From Poseidonibacter lekithochrous (lineage in GTDB: Bacteria > Campylobacterota > Campylobacteria > Campylobacterales > Arcobacteraceae), in NCBI RefSeq assembly GCF_018861145.1, contig NZ_JAHKQT010000003.1:124001-188000 (forward strand): a stretch of DNA of 64,000 bases, written 5' to 3'. The notes under the pieces were generated by a model. It worked only from the letters and a program-made list of their open reading frames with translations, had not been told where the DNA came from and did not search any database. Below, piece after piece: positions 42,592 to 52,879 of this stretch. Each line of letters starts with the position of its first letter. Positions within the stretch are counted from its first letter, which is position 1. The translations under genes were made by a program, and so were the position numbers.

Positions 42592-44096
42592 TTTAAATTA
42601 ATCCTATCATTTTGTATCTTATTAAAAGTGTAAGTAAAAATATTTTGATTGTCTTTATATGTTGCTTTATATGAAATATCATATTTATCACATATATTTT
42701 TTACAATATTTAAACCTAAGCCTAAACCTCTTTTTGATTCTTCTTCTCTATAGTTTTTTTCAAATATTTTATTTTTGTCTTTTATTTCTTTTGCAAAACT
42801 TTTAAATTCTAAAATGATTTTATCACTATGTCTTGATTTAAATAAATTAATATAAATAGGCTTTTCTATTTGTGCATATTTAATAGCATTTGCTATATTA
42901 TTATCAATTATTCTTTCACATTCTACAATATTTATATAAGCATAAATATTTGTATCAATATTTGCTTCTACTTCTTTTAAATTCATTTTACAAACAGTTT
43001 GAAAAAACTCAATTCTTTTTTCTAGCATTTCACTTAAAGATAAAAGATTAGGATTATATTTGATAGAATCATAAGAAGTTATATATGATAAATCTTCATA
43101 TGAATTTGATAACATGTTTATAGAGGCATCAATTGAGTCTATATAAGATGTTAAGGAATCATCTTTTTGCAAGTGCCTTATCATTTCTGCATTCATAAGA
43201 ATACTAGATAAAGGAGTTCTTATTTGATGTATAGTATCTGCAATAAAACGTTTAATATCATTTTTTGCTATATCTAATTCTTCATGATTCTTTTCTAACT
43301 TTGAAATAAAAGTGTTAATAGAATTTACAATTAATCCTAGTTCATCTGAGGAAATAGAAGATAATCTTTTGTGGAAGTTTGCTTTTCCTTGCGAAATACT
43401 TTCAGCCTCTTCAACAATTTGTTTTATTCTTGAACTCATATCTTTGTAAATATAATAAAGACCTAAGGATGATAATAATAGCCATAAAATAAAAGCATAA
43501 CTACTCTCAAATAAAACTCTACTTGATGTTGATGAGATTGATGAAATATCATTTTTGATATCATTTTTAATTATTTCTCTTGTACTTTGAAAAAGTTCTA
43601 AAATTTTATTGTATTTACTTACAACTAAAAGCGTTTTGATATGTATATAGTCATAATTATTATTATCTTCAATCAAATCATCAGATAAATCACTAGCTTC
43701 AATATAATATTCATTAAATGCTTTTTCTATTTCTATTATTCTATTTTTAAAAGTAGTATGTTTAAGGTTTTGCAAACTTCTTTGAATTTCTTTTGCATAT
43801 GGATTCGTTTTTTTTACCCAATCTAATTCTTTCGCAACAACAGCACTATGAAGTTCAAAAGAAATCTTTTGTAATAAAAACTCATTATTATAAATAGTTT
43901 CATAAATTGGAATAGATTCTTTGTTGATTTGATAAATCGTTTTTTTCATATATGTTGTATTGGATAAAATATATATATAAAAAAGTAGAAAAAACATAAA
44001 ACCAGTCATTGAAGGTATTAGAAATTTTTTAAGTATGGATAAAGAATTATAATACTTAGCAAATTTTTTCAAGAAGCTCATAGTTTTATTTTTCAT
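42588..44096 (-). CDS. Sensor histidine kinase with periplasmic helical sensor
   Basis: This 502-residue kinase has two membrane helices (about 22-46 and 195-218), a periplasmic helical region between them, a HAMP linker, a HisKA domain with His290 in TIHQIRTPLSS and an HATPase domain (NNIANAIKYA and GLGLGLNIVKNICDKYD). No response regulator is adjacent. It is joined to a periplasmic binding protein by an 11-base overlap and to a porin farther upstream, so ligand delivery from the outside is plausible. The partner regulator is unknown. Confidence 0.9.
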   Translation of the reverse strand: MKNKTMSFLKKFAKYYNSLSILKKFLIPSMTGFMFFLLFYIYILSNTTYMKKTIYQINKESIPIYETIYNNEFLLQKISFELHSAVVAKELDWVKKTNPYAKEIQRSLQNLKHTTFKNRIIEIEKAFNEYYIEASDLSDDLIEDNNNYDYIHIKTLLVVSKYNKILELFQSTREIIKNDIKNDISSISSTSSRVLFESSYAFILWLLLSSLGLYYIYKDMSSRIKQIVEEAESISQGKANFHKRLSSISSDELGLIVNSINTFISKLEKNHEELDIAKNDIKRFIADTIHQIRTPLSSILMNAEMIRHLQKDDSLTSYIDSIDASINMLSNSYEDLSYITSYDSIKYNPNLLSLSEMLEKRIEFFQTVCKMNLKEVEANIDTNIYAYINIVECERIIDNNIANAIKYAQIEKPIYINLFKSRHSDKIILEFKSFAKEIKDKNKIFEKNYREEESKRGLGLGLNIVKNICDKYDISYKATYKDNQNIFTYTFNKIQNDRINLK

Positions 44097-44478
44097 ATAT
44101 TATTTTCCAATTTTTATTAATATTTTTTTTGTCAATATAAATTATTGTATTTTTTTCATTAAGTTTTTGTTTTATTTCTTCACTACTTAATCTTCTAGGT
44201 ATTGGTTCTCTTCCTGTAAAAACTAGTCTAGCCCAATAACTACTATATTGAAGAATATCTTTATCAATAATATTATTAATAAATCTTTTATGTAACTCTT
44301 TATTTTTTGATAGTAAAGGTTTAATTTTAATGTTATTGATTTTATTTACTTTTGCTAAATATAAATACTTGATGGATTCTTTAGATAAACTACTAATATC
44401 TGAATTTTTATTTGTTACTATTACAATTTTTGCTTGTATTATTGATGTAAAAATAAATAAAAATAGTATTAATTTCAT
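44086..44478 (-). CDS. Short periplasmic phosphate-binding-like protein
   Basis: A 130-residue exported protein (signal peptide about 1-17, ending IIQA). The core, IVIVTNKNSDISSLSKESIK and a YWARLVFTGREPIPRRL segment, matches the short PstS-like binding proteins that lack most of the second lobe. These are often encoded beside an outer-membrane protein and a sensor. Its ligand is probably an oxyanion, but this is inference. It overlaps the kinase gene by 11 bases. Confidence 0.72.
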   Translation of the reverse strand: MKLILFLFIFTSIIQAKIVIVTNKNSDISSLSKESIKYLYLAKVNKINNIKIKPLLSKNKELHKRFINNIIDKDILQYSSYWARLVFTGREPIPRRLSSEEIKQKLNEKNTIIYIDKKNINKNWKIIYEK

Positions 44479-44488
44479 AATTAAATTC

Positions 44489-45670
44489 TTAAAAAATAAA
44501 ATCTATTGCAAATGAGTAGATATTAGAGTTTGAATTTTCATAATCACCAGTAGCATTTAGATTAAAACCTCCATTTGTACCTTTAGGTCTAATTCTTTGA
44601 TACTCAAATTTAAAATCAATATTTTGATTTATATGATATTTAAATCCTAAAGTTTTTGTATCTTGCGCAACATTTTGAATTTCTATCAAATAATTTAATC
44701 TATGATCTTCAGTATTTATAGTTGTATTCTCATCCATTTTGATTTTTGCATATGTAAAATATGGTATTAAAGCTCCAAATCTATATCCTAATGTTGTATA
44801 AAAGCCTGAAGTACCTAAATAAAAGGAATCAACTTTTCTTTTTCCATATTCACTAGAGAAAATGAAATTATGATAATCTATAAATAATCCTAATCCAAAA
44901 TATTCAGCATTTTTATCTTTCATTTCATATTTATTTGCTAGTGTAATTAGATTTTTTTTACCTTTTAATGAGGAAAAGATATTATCAATAAATTTGTTTT
45001 TTGTTGATATCTTTCCATGTAAATATGAGGCTCTAGCTTCAATTATATCATTTCCAAAAGTGAAGTTTATTGCTTTTAAGTCTTTTATTTTATTCTTAAA
45101 CTCTTGATTTAGAGTTTGTATTGGAATATTAAAATCTTCTTGACCATAACTTCCTTGCAGAGTATAGAAATATTTATTAATTAAATTAGAATAAATAAAT
45201 TCTACACCATTATATATATTAAATGGCATTTGTCCATATACTTCAATTGCTTCTCTAATCATTAGTTTAGAATAGCCAATATTATTATTATTAGAATTTT
45301 TATAATAGGGTAGTTTAATTCGACCTATTTTAAAGATAAAATTTTCATTAGAATCATATTTTAAATAACTCCAATCTATAGAGGGTTTAATATCTCCAAA
45401 ATCATCTTTTCTTATTATCCCTTGAGTTATTAAAGATAAATTATCATTAAATTTATAACTTAGTTGAGATCCAAGTATACTATCTACATAAGCATTTATT
45501 TTTTTTGAGGAACCATCTTTACTATGAGGACCTTTTGTAAATTTATACTTATTATTATCATTATAAACTGCACCTAAAGTTCCAAAAAACTTTAGATCAA
45601 GTTTTGATTCTTGAGCCTTTAAGCTTAAGCTTAAGCTTAAAAATATCGATAAAAAAAGAAGATACCTCAA
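44489..45670 (-). CDS. Outer-membrane beta-barrel porin-like protein
   Basis: A 393-residue protein with a Sec signal peptide (about 1-19, with repeated LS) and many alternating amphipathic strands. It ends in Phe (AIDFIF), the signal for BAM insertion. The N-terminal mature part (DLKFFGTLGAVYNDNNKYKF) and the YLKYDSNENFIFKIGRIKLP strand resemble the single-gene porins paired with PstS-like proteins and sensors. A TTAAGC hexamer repeat lies in its signal-peptide region. It starts 3 bases after the dynamin gene stop. Confidence 0.8.
   Translation of the reverse strand: MRYLLFLSIFLSLSLSLKAQESKLDLKFFGTLGAVYNDNNKYKFTKGPHSKDGSSKKINAYVDSILGSQLSYKFNDNLSLITQGIIRKDDFGDIKPSIDWSYLKYDSNENFIFKIGRIKLPYYKNSNNNNIGYSKLMIREAIEVYGQMPFNIYNGVEFIYSNLINKYFYTLQGSYGQEDFNIPIQTLNQEFKNKIKDLKAINFTFGNDIIEARASYLHGKISTKNKFIDNIFSSLKGKKNLITLANKYEMKDKNAEYFGLGLFIDYHNFIFSSEYGKRKVDSFYLGTSGFYTTLGYRFGALIPYFTYAKIKMDENTTINTEDHRLNYLIEIQNVAQDTKTLGFKYHINQNIDFKFEYQRIRPKGTNGGFNLNATGDYENSNSNIYSFAIDFIF
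45619..45640. repeat. TTAAGC hexanucleotide repeat in the porin signal peptide
   Basis: Nearly four copies of TTAAGC (45619-45640). Read on the minus strand they encode the LSLSLSL run of the porin signal peptide. Because the unit is 6 bases, copy-number change would alter signal length and not the frame. Confidence 0.85.
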
Positions 45671-45673
45671 ATT

Positions 45674-47707
45674 TTAAACTTCTTCTTTTATTTTTTCTAG
45701 GTCTTTTATTTTTTGAATATATTCTGCTTCTTTTGACTTAACAAAACTGATTCTATCTTCATTTATATCTAAATATTGATCTTTTGAGTATTTTGCAATT
45801 TTAAATAAATAATTTCTTCTTGAAGTTAAAAAATCCTCAATTTTATCAAACCCAAAATTTGCTTTTAATTTTGCAAGTATTTCATCTTCTCTTGGGTGTT
45901 GAATTGCAAATCTTGTTGGTTCTTTTTTGTATAACTCTTCAGATTCTTTAATTTGTTCTTCAAAGTAAGCAATAGTTGCTTGTGTTGTTTGAATATATGA
46001 ATAAGATAATGCTCCATTAAAATAAGCAAACTTTTTTCTTAAAGCTGAAATATTTTCTAAAATTGCTCTATGATAGGATCTTAGTACATTTTCATATACT
46101 TTTGCTGCGAAGTGTCTTGTGTTTGAAAACTCAGCATCAGAGGCAATTTCTCTATTTTTTTTAATAAGTTCATAAGGCTCTTGCCATTTTCTCACTTCTG
46201 TTTTTATATGTCGGTAAACTTCTCTAAAAGCTTCATCTGTGTTTAACTCTACATTTTTAAGTAGTTTGATTGATCTTTTAAACATTTTATCAATAGTTTG
46301 ATCATCATAAAATAAGTTTTTATAAATATTATCTGCATTTATCCAGTATGTTTCAAATTTAATTTTTTGAATTTTTTCAGATTTTAAAAAACCTCCTGAT
46401 GACTCTTCAAATCTAAATGCAGGTCTTCTTTGTATATTTTTATAAGTCTCATTTGCAACTTTTTCCATAATACTTTCAAGGGAATTATAAATAGTAAATA
46501 ACTCTTTAGAGTGTTTACTATGGATTTCATCAAATTGTTTAAGTACTTTCTCTTCACAAGATTTTAAAACATTAGCTAAAGCATCATATACTCCAATAAT
46601 TGTTTTATATTCTTTTATTAAAATATCACAGATACCTTTTAAATCTTTTTTAATTGCATACTCTTTTGATTCTGCAGCTTTTGGTCTCATTTCATTTTCA
46701 ATAAAATCTAGTACTTCTTGAATATTTGATTCTTCTAATAATTTTAAATTTGAAGAGGTATCTGAATTGTGTATTTCTTTTAATTTATTTTGGAAATTAT
46801 CATATTTTTCTTCAAAGAAATTTAAAGTATTTGCATTTAAATTTGTATTTAAATCTTTTTTGAAATCTTTTAAAATTGCATCAACTGAATCTTCAATAAG
46901 TACGTTTTTTTGTAAAGCTCTTGCATCAAGCGCCATTTTTGCTGATATTGGAGTTACTTGTGCAAAATATTTACCAAATTTATCTGAAACATATTTTGTA
47001 GTTGTTTCTACTTGTTCTTGAGAAAACTTATCTTTTTGATTTAAAACACATAAAGATTTATCTTTAAAAAGTTGCATATATTCTTCAAGAACTTTTGCTT
47101 CTGACTGCTTTCCTGCATTATCAATAAGTGTTAGCCAAATAATTCCACCAACATCTCTTAAAACACTTCTAGTAGTATCTGTATCACTTTGTGATTGTGA
47201 GTTAAGTCCTGGAGTATCTACAAAAGATATTTCTTTTAAAATATCCATAGGCGCATATAGAGTTAGATATTTAATATCTTTCATATCTTCTTGTCTTTGA
47301 TCGGTGAAGTCTGATATTGCTTCTATTGGAGCATATTCTTGAGCCCCTGAATAGTAAGTAATTTTAAGTTTATACTCTTCTCCATAGCTAATAAAGTTTA
47401 CTTTAGAAGTAACTGGTGTAATTCCAGTTGGAAGAATATTTTTTGAAAGTAGGGCATTTAAAAATGTTGATTTACCTGCTGAAAATTGTCCTGTAATTGC
47501 AACTTCCATTGGAAATCTTGCACGTCTAATTTGCTTTTGTAAAATACTTTCTAATTGTTTAGATGGAAAGAATTTTTGTGATAAAAGTTGATCTTGAATT
47601 TTCTTTATATCTCCTATTAATCCCTCATCATAAATTATTTCAATTTCTTTATAAGTATCTTTAAACTCATTAATAAAACTATCTAATATTTTTAAATTTG
47701 CACTCAT
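45674..47707 (-). CDS. Dynamin-like GTPase (second of a pair)
   Basis: A 677-residue bacterial dynamin-like protein. The GTPase motifs are G1 GQFSAGKST (residues 73-81), G3 VDTPGLNSQ and G4 LNQKDKF. A long helical middle and stalk region fills most of the rest, with the DTDTTRSVLRD insert. It overlaps the partner gene by 1 base (TAATG). The pair corresponds in size and order to Cj0411/Cj0412 of Campylobacter jejuni, which form a hetero-oligomer that tethers membranes. It should act on the inner membrane. Confidence 0.92.
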   Translation of the reverse strand: MSANLKILDSFINEFKDTYKEIEIIYDEGLIGDIKKIQDQLLSQKFFPSKQLESILQKQIRRARFPMEVAITGQFSAGKSTFLNALLSKNILPTGITPVTSKVNFISYGEEYKLKITYYSGAQEYAPIEAISDFTDQRQEDMKDIKYLTLYAPMDILKEISFVDTPGLNSQSQSDTDTTRSVLRDVGGIIWLTLIDNAGKQSEAKVLEEYMQLFKDKSLCVLNQKDKFSQEQVETTTKYVSDKFGKYFAQVTPISAKMALDARALQKNVLIEDSVDAILKDFKKDLNTNLNANTLNFFEEKYDNFQNKLKEIHNSDTSSNLKLLEESNIQEVLDFIENEMRPKAAESKEYAIKKDLKGICDILIKEYKTIIGVYDALANVLKSCEEKVLKQFDEIHSKHSKELFTIYNSLESIMEKVANETYKNIQRRPAFRFEESSGGFLKSEKIQKIKFETYWINADNIYKNLFYDDQTIDKMFKRSIKLLKNVELNTDEAFREVYRHIKTEVRKWQEPYELIKKNREIASDAEFSNTRHFAAKVYENVLRSYHRAILENISALRKKFAYFNGALSYSYIQTTQATIAYFEEQIKESEELYKKEPTRFAIQHPREDEILAKLKANFGFDKIEDFLTSRRNYLFKIAKYSKDQYLDINEDRISFVKSKEAEYIQKIKDLEKIKEEV

Positions 47708-50055
47708 TATTTTAGTCCTTTAATATTAGAAGAAATTTGATCTAAATTCTTTATTTTTTTATGTATTTCTATAGATAAATTTGCTCTATTTTTATCATTA
47801 TCTTCAAAGGATTTTATTTGATTTTGTAAAATATTTTCTTCATCTTGAAGTTTTTGTTTAACTCTATTTAATGGAGCATTTAATGTTTCAAAAAATGTTT
47901 CAACTAAATAGTTTGAGATTTTATTTGCTTTTGTTTTTATATTTTCTTCTATTGCTTCAAATTGACCTTTTATAAAATTCTCTATTTCTCTATCTAGTTC
48001 ATTTAATTTAGAAGCTTTTGATTTAGAGACAGCTCCTGTAATTTGAGAAATTAGAATTTCATTATTAGAAGTTAAAAATCCTGATTTAAAATCATCTTGA
48101 AAAAATCCTCTTGCATCAAAATTGTCATTTTTATGACCTAATACAAAACCAAAATCTTGATATTTTTGCTCACATTGCTCACCAATACTTTGAGATTTTA
48201 CAATAAATTTATATCTATAATCTCTTATAACATCAATAATTCCATCTTTGATTGCAGTTTCAACAATTACTTTAATTCTTGAACTTTCAGGTTTTTTCTT
48301 TGTTTTTTCAAAACTATATCTTACATCTGAAATTACTCTTTGTTTTATAACAGTTTGAAGATCAACCAATTCACTTTCCAAAAATGTTTCTAGTGAGTCT
48401 ATATAGTTTTTTGCATCTTTTTTATAATAAACAATATCTTCATTCATAGCATCAAAGATTCTTTTATTTACTACTTTCTTTTTTTCAAACTCTGTTAACT
48501 CTGTTTCTAACTCTTCTTTTGATTTAGATAAAAGTTTTAATTCATAGTTTAAAGATAAGTTCTTTTTTTCTAATGTTTTTAAAAGTTGAGTTTTTGCAGA
48601 TTGGATGATTATTTCACCCTTTTGTGAGCTAGAACCAAAAAGTGTTTCATTTAAATAGTTTTCAATCTCTAAAATACCAGTGTCTTCTAACGTGAATCCT
48701 GCATCTAAAGCTTCTTGTTCTTTTCCTGTTCTATGTAATAAAGCCATTTTCCCCGAGATTGGTATAAACTTTATTGTTTTTAAAATATAATCAAGTTGTG
48801 AATCTTTATTTTGAGCTTTTAGTTGTTTTTCAATTGATGATTTTGTATAAGATATTACTTCTTCTAACTGCTCTTTTGATACAGTATCTGCTCTTGTAAT
48901 TACCACTAAAAGTTTAGAAATATTTTGATAAAGTAGGGCATCAATTATAAACTCAACATCTTTTAATGTAGCACTTTGAGATACATTCATTAGATGAAGC
49001 ATCATATCACATTGAGAAATATATTCTTTAGTGATTTCTTCTCTTTGAATAACTGGATCATCTAGACCTGGTGTATCAACTATTTCAATACCATCTGATA
49101 AAAAGTCTAGATTTGAACCTAATTCCACATATTTCACAAGATTACATCTTTTACCCTCAGCTTCTGCAGATGTATATAATGAAAGGTCATTTATATCAAC
49201 TTCATCAAATCTTGATTCTTTTTGAATATATGAGTTTAGTTCATCGCCAAATATCTCAATCGTTTCATTTACATAATCTCTCATTGATTCAAGCTCTAAA
49301 GCAGCAGTTTCAATTTTTCCCCATTCTTGAGTATTCCAATAAAATACTTTTGCTTTTTCTTGAGTATTATGTTTTACAACTGTTAAGTTTGCAGTTTCTG
49401 GAACTACAGCACTTCCTAAAATCTCTTTTCCCATTAAAGCATTAAGCATAGTAGATTTTCCAGCATTCATAACACCAGTAATTCCAATAGAGAACTTTTG
49501 GTTATTTAGATAATCTTTTGTTTCACATAATTCATTTAGTGTCATTTCATTTTTTGTTAAAGATTTAATCTCTTCGACAATATCTTCTAATATTGGTTTT
49601 AATTCTTTAAATGATAATTTTTTATTATCCATATTTTTTACATCTAAATCTAAATCTTCATTATTTATATCTAGTTCTTTATGATCAAATAGTGAAGATA
49701 GTTTTTGGAAATCATCACTATTTACTATCTCTGATTTCTTAAGATAATTAAAAGATTCATGTAAAGTATCAATATAGTCTTTTGATTTAGTTTTTGCAAT
49801 ATTTTCAACAATATTATGTTGTAAGTGATTTAATTCACTAATATTAGAAGGTGTTTTTACATTTAATTGTTGGCAATATGTTTTAAATGATGTCAATGGT
49901 AAGTATTTATCACAATTTTTTCTAGTTGTACTTAATATTAAAGCATAAATAGAATATAAATCATTTGTTATGTTTGTATCAATTTCTTCAACATCTAAGT
50001 TTTGTTCAAATGTGATTCCATGATAAAGTAAAAAGTAGTCATTAGCTAAGCTCAT
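47707..50055 (-). CDS. Dynamin-like GTPase (first of a pair)
   Basis: A 782-residue dynamin-like protein with an N-terminal helical extension (about 180 residues) ahead of the GTPase domain: G1 GVMNAGKST (about 194-202), G3 DTPGLDDP and G4 ITRADTVS. The C-terminal part is strongly helical. As the longer of the two, it resembles Cj-DLP1. It begins about 105 bases after frdB, beyond two hairpins. The pair likely tethers or remodels membranes as a hetero-oligomer. Confidence 0.92.
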   Translation of the reverse strand: MSLANDYFLLYHGITFEQNLDVEEIDTNITNDLYSIYALILSTTRKNCDKYLPLTSFKTYCQQLNVKTPSNISELNHLQHNIVENIAKTKSKDYIDTLHESFNYLKKSEIVNSDDFQKLSSLFDHKELDINNEDLDLDVKNMDNKKLSFKELKPILEDIVEEIKSLTKNEMTLNELCETKDYLNNQKFSIGITGVMNAGKSTMLNALMGKEILGSAVVPETANLTVVKHNTQEKAKVFYWNTQEWGKIETAALELESMRDYVNETIEIFGDELNSYIQKESRFDEVDINDLSLYTSAEAEGKRCNLVKYVELGSNLDFLSDGIEIVDTPGLDDPVIQREEITKEYISQCDMMLHLMNVSQSATLKDVEFIIDALLYQNISKLLVVITRADTVSKEQLEEVISYTKSSIEKQLKAQNKDSQLDYILKTIKFIPISGKMALLHRTGKEQEALDAGFTLEDTGILEIENYLNETLFGSSSQKGEIIIQSAKTQLLKTLEKKNLSLNYELKLLSKSKEELETELTEFEKKKVVNKRIFDAMNEDIVYYKKDAKNYIDSLETFLESELVDLQTVIKQRVISDVRYSFEKTKKKPESSRIKVIVETAIKDGIIDVIRDYRYKFIVKSQSIGEQCEQKYQDFGFVLGHKNDNFDARGFFQDDFKSGFLTSNNEILISQITGAVSKSKASKLNELDREIENFIKGQFEAIEENIKTKANKISNYLVETFFETLNAPLNRVKQKLQDEENILQNQIKSFEDNDKNRANLSIEIHKKIKNLDQISSNIKGLK

Positions 50056-50073
50056 TATATCTCCCTAAAATAC

Positions 50074-50112
50074 AAAAAGTTAAATATCAAAACTATTGAT
50101 ACTTAACTTTTT
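50074..50112 (-). terminator. Terminator between frdB and the dynamin genes
   Basis: A long stem (17 bp per arm, 50096-50112 with 50074-50090, 5-base loop) has one A-C mismatch on the plus strand, which becomes a G-U pair in the minus-strand RNA. Its 3' arm ends in UUUUU. It should end the frd message. Confidence 0.78.
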
Positions 50113-50132
50113 ATACATTTTATTAATGAAAG

Positions 50133-50158
50133 TACGAAGAGGGAAATCCTCTTTCGTA
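50133..50158 (-). terminator. Hairpin immediately after frdB
   Basis: TACGAAGAGG and CCTC-T-TTCGTA form a stem of about 10 bp with a single bulged base, one base beyond the frdB stop. Without a U-run it is more likely a 3' stabilising structure in front of the terminator at 50074-50112. Confidence 0.5.
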
Positions 50159-50159
50159 A

Positions 50160-50894
50160 TTATCTTAATGCTACTAATTTTCTTCGTAAGTAAGCAATTT
50201 TATTTTGTAATGGTAAGTGTTTTGGACAATGGTCTTCACAAGCTAATAAAGACATACAACCAAAGATTCCATCATCATCACCAATTAATTCATAGAAATC
50301 TTCAGCAGTTCTTTTATCATGAGGATCTACCTCAAATCTTGCAACTCTGTTAAGTCCAACAGGTCCAACAAAATCTGGTCTCATAAGTTTTGTACCACAA
50401 GAAGCAACACAAATACCACATTCGATACATCTATCAAGTTCAAAAGTTGCATCAGCTACATCTGGATCAACTTTCTCTTCAAGTTTAGTAATATCATTCT
50501 CTTCACCATTATCAACAATCCAAGATTCAACCCTTTTAGACATTGCATCCATCCATTTACCAGTATTAACTGATAAATCTTTGATAAGCTCAAATGCAGG
50601 CATTGGCATTAATTGTAAATTTCCTGTAGGATAATTTGCGATTAATGTTCTACATGCAAGTGCTGGTTTACCATTTACTACCATTCCACAAGAACCACAA
50701 ATCCCTGCACGACAAACGAAGTCAAATGATAAATCTGGATCATACTCTTCTCTAATTTTCATTAATGCAATAAAAAGAGTCATCCCTGGAGTCTCTTCTA
50801 ATTTATAATCAACGAAGTGAGGTTTAGAAACCTTAGATCGTGGATTAAATTTAAGAACAGATATTGTTATTTCTCTACCTTTTTCAATACTCAT
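50160..50894 (-). CDS. frdB: Fumarate reductase/succinate dehydrogenase iron-sulfur subunit
   Basis: This 244-residue subunit carries the three clusters of the complex. The [2Fe-2S] cysteines are in [11 protein letters not shown], the [4Fe-4S] in [16 protein letters not shown] and the [3Fe-4S] in [17 protein letters not shown]. It moves electrons between the FAD subunit and the haem subunit. The stop/start overlaps (TAATG) with frdA imply coupled translation. The order frdC-frdA-frdB is that of Wolinella and Campylobacter. Confidence 0.96.
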   Translation of the reverse strand: MSIEKGREITISVLKFNPRSKVSKPHFVDYKLEETPGMTLFIALMKIREEYDPDLSFDFVCRAGICGSCGMVVNGKPALACRTLIANYPTGNLQLMPMPAFELIKDLSVNTGKWMDAMSKRVESWIVDNGEENDITKLEEKVDPDVADATFELDRCIECGICVASCGTKLMRPDFVGPVGLNRVARFEVDPHDKRTAEDFYELIGDDDGIFGCMSLLACEDHCPKHLPLQNKIAYLRRKLVALR

Positions 50895-52879
50895 TATAAG
50901 TCTCCTACTCTTTCATTTTTTTCTCTATAGTTCATTGGTAAATCAAATGGCATTAACGCATCTTGGATTTCATGTCTATCTTTACCCTCAGCTTGCATTT
51001 TTTCAGTTACTTCGTCAACTACAGCTTGTCTTTTTTCTGATAATTCATTTTCAATAATCATACCCTTAGCCCCATAACCTCTAAATGCTGGTGGCATTTC
51101 CATAGTCATAATATCTAATTCTTCATATGTTATTGTAGGAAGTGTATCACTTGGATTTGGCCAAGAAGTTAATGTTCTGTTTAACCAGTTTGCATCATCT
51201 CTTTTTAAGTAATCTTCTCTATAGTGAGCACCTCTAGATTCCGTTCTCTCTCTTGCACCTTTGGCTACACAAAGTGCAATTTTAAGCATTCTTGGAACTC
51301 TATAAGCTTCTTCAAGTTCAGGATTTCCAACTCTTTCTTTAGATTTAACATTAATATGTTTAGTTTTCTTTAATAGTTCTTCAAGTTCATTAACCGCTTC
51401 TGCTAATCTTTTACCATCTCTAAAAATTCCAACTTTTTCATCCATTAGGTTCTGCATTCTATTTTTAATTCTAAAAATATCTTCAGGTCCTTCATAAGCT
51501 AAAATTTGGTCAATATACTTATCTTGTTCGTCCATGAATTTTTGAACAGTTTTTGTTCCAATTACTACATCATTTTCAATACAATAGTCTGCGAAATAGT
51601 TTCCAACAATCATACCAGCAACTACTGTTTCTGATACTGAGTTTCCACCAAGTCTATTAAATCCATGCATATCCCAACAAGATGCTTCACCACAAACAAA
51701 TAAACCATTTAATTTTTGTGATTCACCTGTAGGTTTAGTTCTAATTCCACCCATAGAGTAATGTTGCATAGGAAGAACTGGCGCCCAACCTTTTTTACCT
51801 TCATCTGCTGGATCAATTCCATTAAAAATTTGACAAATCTCTTGAACATCTCTTAAGTTCTTTTCAATATGTTCTCTACCTAAAATAGAAATATCTAACC
51901 AAATGTGATCACCATATGGAGAAGGCACACCTTTACCATTTCTAATATGTTCAATCATTCTTCTAGAAACAACATCTCTAGATGCTAATTCTTTCTTTTC
52001 TGGTTCGTAATCTGGCATAAATCTATGACCATCAACATCTCTTAAGATTCCACCATCACCACGACATCCTTCAGTTAATAAAATACCTGATGGTACAATT
52101 GGAGTTGGGTGAAATTGAACAGCTTCCATATTACCTAAAGTAGCAATTCCTGTTTCAAGTGCAATAGCTGCACCAATACCTTCACAAATTACAGCATTTG
52201 TAGTTTGTTTAAATACTCTACCATATCCACCAGTTGCAATACATGTTCCCTTAGCAACATATGCTTCTAATTCACCAGTAATTAAATCTCTTACAATTGC
52301 TCCATAACATCTTTCATTTTCATGAATTAATGATAATGCTTCTTTTCTATCTCTAATATCAACATCATGTTTTAACGCTTCATTAGCAACACCAAATAAC
52401 ATAGTATGTCCCGTTGCATCAGCAGTGTAACATGTTCTCCATTTTTTAGTACCACCAAAGTCTCTAGACATAATTAAACCATGTCTATCAGCATCTTCAG
52501 TAATTGTTGTTTTTTTAGCATTAATAACAGCTTCTCTTGAACCTTCTCTAACTCTAGTCCAAGGAACACCCCAACCAGCTAATTCTCTAATTGCTTTTGG
52601 TGCAGTGTGTACAAACATTCTTGCAACTTCTTGATCACATCCCCAATCTGAACCTTTTACAGTATCAGCAAAGTGCATATCTTCATTATCACCATCAGAC
52701 ATCTTAGAGTTTCCTAAAGATGCTTGCATTCCACCTTGAGCAGCTGCAGAGTGAGATCTTTTAACTGGTACAAGTGATAATACTACTGTATTTAAACCTT
52801 TTTTTTGTGCAGCAACTGCAGCTCTTAAACCTGCAAGTCCTCCACCAATTACTAGTGCATCACAGTAATTAATTTTCAT
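50894..52879 (-). CDS. frdA: Fumarate reductase/succinate dehydrogenase flavoprotein subunit
   Basis: A 661-residue flavoprotein with covalently bound FAD: the nucleotide-binding [17 protein letters not shown], the FAD-linking His in [11 protein letters not shown], and the substrate site HYSMGGIRT and [13 protein letters not shown] with the catalytic Arg in [12 protein letters not shown]. It interconverts succinate and fumarate on the cytoplasmic side in the Wolinella arrangement. A strong GAGGAA site inside the frdC end precedes its ATG. Confidence 0.96.
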   Translation of the reverse strand: MKINYCDALVIGGGLAGLRAAVAAQKKGLNTVVLSLVPVKRSHSAAAQGGMQASLGNSKMSDGDNEDMHFADTVKGSDWGCDQEVARMFVHTAPKAIRELAGWGVPWTRVREGSREAVINAKKTTITEDADRHGLIMSRDFGGTKKWRTCYTADATGHTMLFGVANEALKHDVDIRDRKEALSLIHENERCYGAIVRDLITGELEAYVAKGTCIATGGYGRVFKQTTNAVICEGIGAAIALETGIATLGNMEAVQFHPTPIVPSGILLTEGCRGDGGILRDVDGHRFMPDYEPEKKELASRDVVSRRMIEHIRNGKGVPSPYGDHIWLDISILGREHIEKNLRDVQEICQIFNGIDPADEGKKGWAPVLPMQHYSMGGIRTKPTGESQKLNGLFVCGEASCWDMHGFNRLGGNSVSETVVAGMIVGNYFADYCIENDVVIGTKTVQKFMDEQDKYIDQILAYEGPEDIFRIKNRMQNLMDEKVGIFRDGKRLAEAVNELEELLKKTKHINVKSKERVGNPELEEAYRVPRMLKIALCVAKGARERTESRGAHYREDYLKRDDANWLNRTLTSWPNPSDTLPTITYEELDIMTMEMPPAFRGYGAKGMIIENELSEKRQAVVDEVTEKMQAEGKDRHEIQDALMPFDLPMNYREKNERVGDL

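Noticed and set aside
45619-45640. CRISPR-like repeats
   Set aside because: The unit is a contiguous 6-base repeat within a coding region, without spacers.
49071-49445. 124-codon reading frame on the plus strand
   Set aside because: Lies wholly antisense to the dynamin gene, has composition typical of a reversed AT-rich gene and no ribosome site.
50096-50573. Plus-strand reading frames over frdB
   Set aside because: They mirror the conserved iron-sulfur protein and have no start signals or family similarity.
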